DNA of 64,000 bases from Cylicocyclus nassatus (taxonomy: Eukaryota > Nematoda > Chromadorea > Rhabditida > Strongylidae): contig CATQJL010000112.1 in the NCBI GenBank assembly GCA_958299035.1, positions 41,792,833-41,856,832 of the forward strand, given 5' to 3'. Position numbers and translations under genes: made by a program. The stretch's first letter is position 1; each line of letters begins with the position of its first letter. Shown piece after piece: positions 13,101 to 25,100 of this stretch. The notes beneath the pieces are model-generated. The model saw only the letters and a list, made by a program, of their open reading frames with translations, made no database searches and was not told the DNA's origin.

Positions 13101-16100
13101 GTGTCGAATAGAGATCTTTATGAGTGGAACAAAAAGCGCCAAACTTTGCACACATATGTTTTCAACCCCTGCACACGCGATAAGCTATTTTTTGCGGCGA
13201 TTTGCTCGGGCCACCTATCGAGAAGGCTCAATAATTCTTACTGGGTGTTGTCTCAAATAGCCATGTAAAAGGGGCGGTGGATCTCATTTACATTGGTGAG
13301 AAGAATGCGGTATTCCGAAGCAAGGTGGTAAGGAAAGCAGACAAATTTACCACGGAAGCGCTGCTGCCTGGATTGGGAATAGGAGTAGGATCAAGAAAAG
13401 TGTGAAGTGAAGAAAAATAAGAAAGAAGATAAAGGTAAGAGGGATTCTTTGCTCGTTTCGGTCTGAATAATTTATATGTAATCGTCGGGCCCACGGACCG
13501 GGAAAGCAAGCTAGTTACGGCTAAATGCAATGTTTATACTTGTGTCAACTGCGATTAGCATAATTGATGTTTCGCTTTCAAACAATCATTTTGATCGCTA
13601 TAAATGAAGCTTTACGGTAACGTGTATGTATAATGCAAGATTTGAACTGCCTTCAGCCTTGGTGCAAAGGGCGGGAGTAAGTGAACTTACTCACAACGAA
13701 GGTAATATAAACTTATAAAAGTTCCCACCGTATCGATTTTATAAACCTTTCGCAATTTTTGACTTAGCGAGCTGAGAGTTGGTGCAGGGTTAAGTGAGCA
13801 TGCTGCTTCCAAAAATATATAGGTGTTTTCAAGTGCCACGGTCGGAGCGGGTTGGGTCCCCGCGCTCCGCCCCTCTTAGGCACTCAACGCGTTCGCGGCC
13901 TGTCTCGGAGCATTTTCCTGAGCTCAGCCATTGATGCTCGAGTATAGAGTATTTCGGTACTTTTCCGTTATCCAGACCTTTTTTTTCAAAAGGCTCTCAT
14001 AAAATACGTTCTTTGGTCTAAAAATGATTTTTTACAAATTTAACGAGAACTGCCTCCCTGCCACGTGTCAGAAAAATACTGCAGGTTTTGGTCCATTTTG
14101 ACATGTTTTTTCGAAGCCATTTCTGGTGAGGTAGAAGAGCATTTGTGACCACCTAAAAGCTATTTAATTGTTTTCTTTAAGAGACATAGAACGTAGTTTA
14201 GAACATTTTCGTCGTTTTCAGCAATGATTCAGTATTGTCTTTCTCTTTAAACTTTTCGCCTTGCGAATTTAGGTAGACGAGACTATAGATAATGGCTTGA
14301 AGTTCCTCGCTACTGCTTGTTTTGTCACTTATATGATGGGACCCTAGCCTATCCTATTCTGGGCAAGTCTAATCTGTTTATCAATAATACAATGACGTCA
14401 TGAATGTTAATAACAATGTTCATTTTCGATACTTTTCAACCGAACTTGGGGCCATTATTGACTAAAAAATAGATTAAATTTACGTCGCTAAGTAGGGCAA
14501 CACAACCTCTTGGTTGAACCTGTTAAACGACCTGTAAATGACATGTCAAATTTTGACACGTGGCAGGAAGTTGACACTTCTTCTGGTAAAGTTGGGACCA
14601 AATATGGTACAAGAAGAGAAGCAATTTCCTTTTTTGAAAAAATGGGTCCGGATAACGGAAAAGTACCGATTTTCCTACGCCTCAAGCGTGAGAAAAGACC
14701 GTATCCGCTGAGAGCGACTGAAAGCCCCCGTAGTAAGCGCTCAAAATGGCATGCGTAAATAAGACAGGGATATAAGTTTTGTGTAGAAGTGAGGAATTGC
14801 GATCACTTTTCTTCGAAGAGAAAGAAGAAGAAGAAGAAAAAGAAGAAGAAGTGGTAAGATGCAGAATGAACGTAGTAACGTACAGCAGGTACCCATTGTA
14901 CACGCAAGTTTAGTGAAAATAACGCGTTTTCTTCTTAAATCGCCGGAGCAGAGCTTAGCTTAGGAAAGAAAAGGAGATTCCCATTTTTTGGATTGGATAT
15001 GGAACTTTCAAATAGAAGGGTAATCCATCATCTTAATCAAGTCACTAGAATACGCCACATATTCTTGGTAATTCGAATATTTATTTATTTTTATTTATTT
15101 TACACGAAAAATGTATTAAAAATTCACAAAATTCACAAGCAAACTCTTGAAACATAAAAAAATCAACACGAAAAATATGCATGGGTTTTATGTTTGCTCT
15201 ATTATTTCTGATATCTCGAACAAAAGCGCTCCCTTCGAAATTTAAGACAGGAGCAACTTCGAAAAAACGCTACGAATTGGTTACTGTCAATATGGGATTC
15301 GACTCTAGATCAAGTAGATATCAGTCATGCAGAATATGCGCTTGTAAAACGAGTGTCACACTAATACTTCTTAACCTTATAGTTCTCTCATGGACTTCTG
15401 ATGTCTCGTATGTGGCAATTTATATGTGGATCTATAGCTTACGAGATAGGATCGAAAGATCAAGGCAATGCTTGTGACCACGACCTCCTCTTACGGCAAG
15501 ATGAAGGGGAGCAGAGAGCAATAAAAGATTATTCAACATCAGAAAAAGTATTCCGGTCGGAAAGAAAAGGTAGCCTTTGACTCAACCGGCTTGGCGGCTG
15601 GAAGACGCGGCTTTGTAACCTAATTGAGGCCGCACGCGCCCGCTACGCATCCTGCGCCTCTCTTGTGCGCGTGCTCTCTGATGGCCTTAGTTAGGTCACG
15701 AAGCCCCGCCTTCCAGCCACCAAGCCAGTTCAATTGAAGAGTATGCCTTCACACTAACCTAGATTAGCCAAACCATAGAAAACCATGTTCACCCTCTAAA
15801 TATTTATTTATTTATTTATTTATTCAATACGCTCTTGGCGTTCCTTACAAAAAGAACAAAAAAGAACATGAGTTATTCTTACAACCGCAATCAAAGTCTA
15901 CCATGAAGATTAGGTCCAAACTTTAAATTGGTTAAGAATTATATGTTGACTGAGCTTGTATGTGACTGCTCTAGATTACATTTGTCAGAGTCTAAAGATG
16001 TGATCATGGAGATGGTACCCATGCCCCCATTATTGCCAGCAAAACTCTCTAAGATATTTTATAGCCTAGGTTTGTATGGTGGATATACTCTCACCATATG

Positions 16101-19100
16101 AGGCAAGTAGGACGAGCTTAATAACTCAAGATAATCTTGAGTAATATGGAGGGTTGTAATGAATCGTATGTGATCGAGAAGATTAGCAAGTTGTTGAAAG
16201 CTGTGGAGGTGGTGTTCACGCCTACTCGCTTGCTGGCAAAATGCTCTTGAAGTAGTAAAGTTAGCAAAGCAAGGCTTGGTCGGTAGGGTAGCAAATAACC
16301 TTGCCCAAATGATTCCGGGGAGAGACCAATGCTCCGAGAAAATATCGATAGAATTCCACTTATTAACTCAACTAGAGCAAGTCAGCAAGCTTTGCTGATT
16401 AAAAGGAAGCAATCGTTGTTCAGACCTGCACTAACATGATGACATGATATGGGTTAGTAGGAAATGCAGAAAGCAAATAATATTGGTAGAAAGACAAGTA
16501 TCAATGGCCGTATTTGGTCTAATTTGAAGTCCATTCAGAAAATTCAATCGCACATCAATCGCACGTAGCCACCTCATCATGGAAAAACAGATGTCGGATT
16601 AGCACTATCTGTAAGGATTTCATTTAATCTCAGAGTTTTTAGTTTATTTTTGAAAGAGTTGCCATTAGTGCATGAAAGAACTTCATTAGGTAGTTTTTGT
16701 ATCAGGTTTATTACACGTTGGAAAAAGTCGTAGTTTGATAACGTTGATTTCTTTCGCCCACCGATTCGCTGATGATAAATAGAAAAACAACTGATCCTTC
16801 CGTATGTGGGTCTGAATACCCAGTACTTGGAAGGCCTTAATATGGTCTCCCCTCTGAAAATCCTGAAAGCAAGTACAAGGTCGTGTTCAACTCTACGGTA
16901 AGAGAGGCTTTTCAGACCAAGTTTTTTCAAGCGTTCTTCATGGTTAGGAAGTGATTGGGGATATTTTGGATTGGGAAAGCAACGGTAAAACAGAAGTCGT
17001 GTGAAAACTTTCTGAACGTTCTCCAGAGACTGTTTGTGCTTCACCAGAGAGGGGTTCCACACCTGATTTGCATACTCTAAAATGGGGATAACAAAAGCTC
17101 TGTAAAGTTTTAAAAGTATCTTAGGGTTATCGACTTTGGTGCTACGATATATGAGATAGGTAACAGAAATTGCACGGGAAATAACGGCTTTGATCTGTAA
17201 GTCAGGTTTTAGAGATGGGGTGAAAATTACTCCCAAGTCCTTGACGTAAGGTCTTTTTTCTAGAATTATACCGGCATGTTCGTATTGAAAATCGTCATTA
17301 GTGCCAAAACCGATGTGGAAAACAGAACTTTTATTCACATTGACAGAGATATCCCAGACTTTGCACCAGTCCACCATTAAATTAATGGCACGTTGTAATG
17401 CATTCTTGACTGATGTGTGGTTTTCATTATCATAAATTCCATAAATTTTTATATCGTCTGCATACATGAGTACGTGAACATCTGGGTGAGTCTTCAATAT
17501 TTTAGGTAAATCGGCCGTATAGATGTTGAACAAAAGAGGTGACAATGCCCCTCCCTGTGGAAGCCCACTCGTGCATGGGAAACGTCCAGAATGTTCTATG
17601 CCAACACGAACGGTCATGTATCTATTTTGAAGATAAGACTTGAACAATTCTAATAAATCTCCTCTGACGCCATAGTGGTTGAGTTTGTACAACAGTTTTT
17701 CATGGCTTATGCGATCAAAAGCCTTGGATAAGTCAAAATATATTACATCGACTTTCTTCTTATCAAGAACAGCATTAATCCAATCATAAGTACAGTCCAA
17801 CAGTTGGGTTACCGTAGACGCACCTTTACTGAACCCATGTTGTTCAGGTGGTATGAGTTTAAACTTATCGAACCAATCAAGGAGTTTGTTTCGTAATATC
17901 TTTTCAAGTATTTTGCATGGAATGGAATTCATGCTTATGGGTCTAAATTCGGTTATAAATTGTGGTTTGGTTATCTTTGGAACAGGAGTTACAATGGCTT
18001 CTTTCCAGATTTCTGGCACTTGTCTGCAAATGAGACAAATGTTAAAAATATAGGAAAGTGGGATTGAAAGTTCTCTTGCACATTTTTTGAAGAGAATCTG
18101 TGGGAGTCCATCGAAGGGTTCAAACGTTGAGGGTTTAAGTTTTCTGAGGAAACGTTCGATCGCAGAAGCCATGATTATAGGAGTTGTACATGCGTGGCGT
18201 AGAGGAGGCCCAAAAGGTTTCGGTGTAGAGTTATCAGTAGAAAATGTGTTTGCAAAATGTTTGGCTAAGGCTTCTGCCTTGTCTAGATCCGTTAGGCAGA
18301 TAGTACCTAAAGAATCTTTCAAGGCTCCATAGTTTCTTGTTAACATCTTATGATGGATATAAGAGAAGAGATTCTTGGAGTACTGAGAAGAAGCCAAACG
18401 TTTTTCATAGTTTGCAAGGAATTTTCTGAGATGGTACTTTATATCAGAACAAACTTTTTTGTACAATGGACTATCATATCGTGAAGTCCTGAAAAGTCTT
18501 TCCTTATGGAGAATGAGCGACTGTATGTGGGCCGGATATTTAAGATAACCAATCTTGTGGACCTCAAAGGGAGTGTATGTTGCCATAAGATTGTACATGA
18601 TATGGCAAAATCTGTAATACACATCGGAAGGGCTGATGTACTGGTTGAAGCATTCTTCCCAGTTTATGCTATTCAATTCTGCCTTCAATGCTTCAAAGTC
18701 AGTCTTGGAAAAACGAGGATATGGGACAAATGTAACCTTTGGAATATCGAATTTGTAACGGAATTCAATTATATTATGATCAGAGGTTCTAAAGGGTGCT
18801 TTGACTGACAAGTTGTCAACAGAGTGATTATGTGCAAGGACCAAATCAAGAATGGTTTCTTCACGTGTCGGTTCATCTACGAATTGATGTAGGTTTAGAC
18901 TTTGAAAGATCTCGAAAAATTTGTTGGTTGTTGATTGATTACCAAAGTGAAAATCTTGGGGGTATCTTATGGGGAGGTTGAAATCACCAACAATCAAGAC
19001 TTCGGTAGAAGCGAGAGCGTAAACCGAGAGCAGGTCCAAGAGAATAGTATCAGAGTCAGGATCGGAAGTCGGAGGGCGGTAAATACATAACATTCGTAGT

Positions 19101-22100
19101 TTGGCAAGCGATCGAGGATGGTACAGATCGCTTACTGAGATTTCACAGTTGTAATTAGTGTTTATTTCGACTTTTTCACATAAAAGCATCGACTTAACAA
19201 ATATACAAACTCCACCACCTCTTCTATGTTTTCTATCACATCGAAAGATGGTATATGGTAGGTCAAACACAATTTCTGCATCAGTTATTTCGGGAGATAA
19301 CCATGTTTCAGTAACGAAAAGAACATCAGGAAATTTAGAGATCAAAAAATGATGCAAATGAGATAATTTATTTTGTAACGATCTTGCGTTTAATAAGTAA
19401 CATTTGAGAGAGTTACCTTGCGAATTATTCAGTTTTTCTGGCGTGCTACAGAAGGTTGGCGGTGAGAATTTGCTAAATTTTGTAAAGAGGGTGTATTTTT
19501 ACGTGAAAGTGAGCTAGCAAGAACTACCTCACCTTTATAAACTACGAATCGATCTTCGAAACTTCTACCCTGGTTCATTCTTTTGGCCTGCTCCCGAAGA
19601 CCACGCTCTTGTTCCCTCTCATGTGCTGTCATGCTCCTTCTTATGTAGACTCCCTTGAATGTTGGGGAGTCTCGGAGCAGTCTGGCACGTGAGAGAGCAG
19701 AAGTCCAATGACTTCTCGTGGGTAATTCAACCTTTACAAGACGTGGCCTGTCAGTCACTCTATTGCCCATACGAAAAACTTTTACAGGTCTACATTCGAT
19801 ATCCAACGCGTCAAGAACTCCACGAACCTTTTGTTCAGTATCATTTTGACGCTCAGACGCCAAAGAAGCGGTCTGATCGTTTCCTCCCATAAGTTCGGGT
19901 AGGCCAGCAACCACGATGCTTCTCTGCCTAACATCCCTCTCGACCGCCCCATCTCCAAGCTCGCCCAAACGCAGTAGGATTTCATTCGTAATATCACTTA
20001 CCTCGGGTATGTTGAGGTCTAACAGCTTTTTGAATAGTTGAAAAATTGTTGTCGGGCCACGATTGTTACCATACCCGTTCTGTGAAATTGAGCTAGGATG
20101 TTGTGAAGTGGTATTGATATTAGCGCGTTGAGTTAGAGGATCTGCTAGACCATCTGTTTTATTTTGGCGCTGAGATTTCGTGCTTTTTGCAGGCATAGCT
20201 CGGATTTGGGGTAAACGAAAGGAGGAAGGAGATTTGCAAAGTAACTACTAACGACACCGGACCAAATACAAATGCGACCAAATATAGTATCAATTGAATT
20301 CAATGGGAAAATCCAGAGAAATTGACGAATTGAATTCAAATGAGGTTCAGTGAAGGATGGACGCTGTTGGAAGGTTATTCAAAACCAAAGTAAACGACTC
20401 TGTTCTTAAAGTTTCTTCTGAGGACTCAAAGAACACAAAAGAAACGTTAATAAGAGATGGATATTGAAAGAATTGCAATTGTACGATGAAAGCGGAAGAT
20501 GGGAGGGAGAGAGTAGAAATGCCAACCGCTCACGGCCAGCGCACGTGCGAGAATGAATAATAATATTTAATAATAATATATTTACAATACTGTAAATAAC
20601 ATTCAACAATCTTGAATGTTCATATGTTGCAACACGGACCTACCGCAAAAAAAGAGAAACGTCACTACTAGACAAAGGCCTAGAGTACTACCGAGACCAT
20701 AAAATGTCTTTCATTAAGGTTCTAAGCCTCTATTGAGCTTGGCAATTACTAAACGCAGAAACCTTTTCCGTGATTGTGCCAGGACTCAAAAAATCTGATT
20801 ATTAAATATTATTCGTTTACTCTTACAGCATTTGTTTGTTGCAAGAGGGATCGCCTAACTATCGAGAAACGTGCGCATAAACACATCATAGCCTTTTTGA
20901 AGCACATGATTTCTAAGATTGTTCAAGCGAATTAAAGGCGTAACCGAAAGCGGTAGACAGTACAAAAATGAAGTTTGTTGTGCGTATCGAATAGGCATCG
21001 GATTGTGATGCTACTTAACTATGCCTTGGGCAAGGCTGTAATTTCGCCAAACCTGTAACCTCAGGCACTCAGACTTTGACATTGAACTACAATCTTGAAT
21101 GTTCATATGTTGCAACACGGACCTACCGCAAAAAAAGAGAAACGTCACTACTAGACAAAGGCCTAGAGTACTACCGAGACCATAAAATGTCTTTCATTAA
21201 GGTTCTAAGCCTCTATTGAGCTTGGCAATTACTAAACGCAGAAACCTTTTCCGTGATTGTGCCAGGACTCAAAAAATCTGATGCAAGCGTGCAGTATGAG
21301 ACCCACCCCTCACTTTACTATGAAGTGCTCAACATTGAGCCTAAGGTCTTTGTTTCTGCCGTCTGCAAAGTTTTGCATTGGAACGAATGCATCGTTGGTG
21401 TAATGTTGTATATGTGCTGAATTTTTCAAATTTTCCACAGAGCTATCGGAATATGTTTAGCGAAACACAAGAGCTAGTATTAAGTTGTAAAGAAAGTCCA
21501 AGCGCTTGCAAATTTTTCCAAATTTTTATTTGAACTTACTGTAAATTCAAGCAGATTAACCCTTCCTGTAAGCTGCAAGTTTTAGTACCAAGACATTTGT
21601 CACATGCTTGTTTCTGGGTTTTCAGCATTCCATTCAAGGCCACCACCGTGTGCAGAATAAAGAAGTTCTTTTTGAATAATGACTTGTTTATGCAGCATTA
21701 TTGCAGCTCAATAAGCGCTGGAGAGCTCATAGGCTGGTCATATGAAAACCTATAGGGCTGTTGTGAGGAAAAGTCACGACTTTAGGCTACTTGCAAAAAT
21801 TTTCCGAAAAATTTGAAAATTTTTGCTATAAAAAGCCTCATTCTCTGGCAAAATGATTTCGAAGTCCTATCTTTCCGTATAGGGTAAGCAAAACTTTCGA
21901 TAATTGCAGATATTGCTTGGGTAATGTCCAGGGTAAAGCGGGGGGTGCGGCACGCCGCAGGGGGGAGGGTCGTTAGGGGGGGGGTAGGTAGGGGGGGGGT
22001 CGTATCGACCCAAGGTCAAAAGCACTTGTACAAGCTGTGTAACTAAATTGACTTGATGAAAGCGCTGTTGAATTCCTGCAAAATTCAAGTTCAACGACAC

Positions 22101-25100
22101 AAACTTGCAGATACCGTATGCCTACCGTAACCTACCGTACCTCTAATCAAGCATAATTGTCGTAATCCGCGTGTCGAATAACCCCTATGCGCCAAGTTTC
22201 AGCGAACTCTGAGGTCTCCGAGCAGTAAACAACCTTGTATAAAGCAGTAATTTAAAACATGATTAAGTTCATCTTAACGGTGAGTAAGCTACCTCTTCTT
22301 GCACTCAATACAAAGCACTACTCCTTCTTTGTCCACCTCAGGAATCCCGCTTCAGAAGACCTCCAAACTATTGAATTAGAAGCCAACCAAAATCTCGTTT
22401 TTCCCATTTTTCGCTTTTGATCGCTGTGCTTTCACCAAATATTACTCAGAGCTAAGAAGACGAATCAGGCTCAAATCACTCCTGTGAAAACTAGGTGATC
22501 TAGGCTATCGATTCATATAAATATTGTCCGCTAAAAATGTTTTTTTGATATAGTTAATGGCCTGCGGCACCCCCTTTCAAAACCTGCTGCTGCCGCAGGT
22601 TTTGAAAGGGGGTGCCGCAGGCCATTAACTATATCAAAAAAACATTTTTAGCGGACAGTATTTATATGAATCGATAGCCTAGATCACCTAGTTTTCACAG
22701 GAGTGATTTGAGCCTGATTCGTCTTCTTAGCTCTGAGTAATATTTGGTGAAAGCACAGCGATCAAAAGCGAAAAATGGGAAAAACGAGATTTTGGTTGGC
22801 TTCTAATTCAATAGTTTGGAGGTCTTCTGAAGCGGGATTCCTGAGGTGGACAAAGAAGGAGTAGTGCTTTGTTTTGAGTGCGAGAACGGATAGCTAATTC
22901 ACCTTTGAAACAAAGTTAACCATGTTGGAATTTGACCATTTCACTTAGGTAGCCTAGTATCTTGCATCTTCAGAATTCGCTCAAACTTTGTCTACAGAGG
23001 TTAATTGACATGCTCATTATGGATATGTTGCCCATTATGTTTGACAGGGCCTCCAAGTAATGCTATCTTAAGGGTATAGTCCAGGGGGGGGGTCTTATTA
23101 AGACAACAATCAGGGGGGGGGAGGTCGTAACCAGCGATCGTGTGCCACACCCCTTGCTTGACCCTGGTAATGTCTTGCACATCTTTTCGATCCACCACTC
23201 AGGCATGGCGGGTCCCTAAAACCTAAGCCAGCTGCGAAAACAGCTACGGTCAGAGGCAAGTTTGACAGCTTTGACTGGGGAACGGAATTTATCTACCCAG
23301 AGAGGTATGCCGCCATGTAATTAGCAGGGCACATGAGAGGTCATAAACTGCCAGCAACGCTAATTTACACCCAAAACCGAAGCAGATTTTGCTCACGATA
23401 GATACGACGTCATCTTACAGTGTACGAAAGCGGGATTTCATTGTAATTTGAATTCAAAGTTCAGTAGTGAAACTAGTCCAACTAGGGTAATAATTTGTAT
23501 ATAGGAGTAATCTGCCATGCTGGTTCCAAATATGATGATGGTGCCGCGTGAAAAAATAAAAATTGGATTTGGGGGTTTCTAAGGGCGCTCTTTATGAATA
23601 TGATAACGGTTTAGTACAAAATCCTTAAATCCTGTTTTCCCTAGTTAAATTCTGGAAGCACCGAATGCAGAATTTTCAGCAATCTTGTCTGAATTTTTGT
23701 GTTCTTTGTAAACAACTTTTCGCAAGTGTTGATAATATTGGTCGAGTTTGGAATTGATGAGTTTGGTGGGTTTCAGTTTCAGCTTCATTGAATGTTCTCA
23801 GTTTTAGCTTTATTGAATGTTCTTAGTTTCAGCTTCATTGAATTTTTTCTTACCTTATTTCAAATTTTATTTCGCAGTTTATATCATTTTTTCTAGTCTT
23901 TCTGAAAGTAGCATACTTTTTCATTTGTTTTCCAGTTTTATCAAAGTTTCAGTGAAAATTATGAAAAGTCAAAATTTCAAAAGGAAAAGTTTTCGAAGTT
24001 TCCGGCGAAAACATCCATGGAAAACCTTCAAATGACAATTTTGAGCTTTTTGCCAGATTTGGAAAACAAGATTAAAATTCAAAAAGAAAAATTTTGAGTT
24101 TTCACGCGGCACCATCATCATATTTGGAACCAGCATGGCAGATTACTCCTATATACAAATTTTTAACCTAGCTGGACTAATTTCACTACTGAACTTTGAA
24201 TTCAAATTTCAAAAATCCCGGTTTCGTACACTGTAGGATGATGTCGTATCTATCGTGAGCAAAATCTGCTTGTCTTCAGTGCAAATTGGGAATTGCAAAT
24301 GCAAATTAGCGTTGCTGACAGTTCATGACCTCTCATGTCTCCTGCTAATTACATGGCAGCATGCCTCTCTGGGTAGATAAATTCCCGCACCCCTTTGATT
24401 TCTGCGCGCATATAACGAAATTTGAGTGCGATCGTGGGTTTGGAGCCGGAACCTCCTCCTCTAAAATGTTCGACATTTAGACGGTCTCCTTAGTTCCGCG
24501 GAAAATTGGGAGCAAAAGAAACTGTCAAATTTTCATGGTCAAAAAGACATCCTTTTTAGACGTGTAAATCAGAAAACGATTGTTGATATAGACCACGATC
24601 CTCATTGAAAAGCTTGGGCCCTCTTCTACAGAGATATGCAAAAGAATTGTCGTTACAGTTCGGCCTAGTGTGGAAAACGTGACTCAGAAAATGAATTTTC
24701 CAAAAGTGCTCGGAACTTTCTTTACAGCCTTATGCATATGCACATTATACAAGCAATGAACCTGACTTATCAAAATTTTGCCGTGAGTAATTGCCGATTT
24801 TAGGCTCATGTGCCAACCTCATCAAGCTGGGATTAGAATAGAAACTGCAACATCTATTAGAAAAGTTCACAACATCGATGGCCAAATATAGGTTCAAAGT
24901 CCTTGTAAAACGAATCTTTTGAAGACCGTAGCCCGGCATTTTGTGCTATGATGGAAGTGTAACGTTTCTATTCTAGTTTTCAATAAGTCCACCTTGTAGC
25001 AGTTTCTTTGTACACTGAAAGTGTAGCTCATCATGAAACTCTAAATGCCGGAAGCTGCACCAACGAATTGGACGCACAACTTTCTGAGACTAATGCCAAA

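Larger units (their letters stand above)
15801..20560 (-). mobile_element. CR1/Jockey-like non-LTR retrotransposon, apparently full-length, antisense in the OAC intron
   Basis: On the - strand it reads 5' region, ORF1 (20196 to 19429), ORF2 (about 19440 to 16577), a 3' UTR of about 770 bp, and a terminal (TAAA)n-type tail seen as TTTATTTA on + at 15801-15824. Both ORFs are free of stops. The 5' end near 20560 is approximate and no target-site duplication could be fixed because both flanks are AT-rich. Confidence 0.85.

Noticed and set aside
15181..15477. 98-codon open frame
   Set aside because: The OAC exon lies in a different frame starting at 15383, with splice sites and family motif; the longer frame is a shadow.
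20606..21282. Pair of solo LTRs of a small retrotransposon
   Set aside because: The 194-bp repeats lack TG..CA ends, and the 289-bp gap has no priming site or coding sequence.
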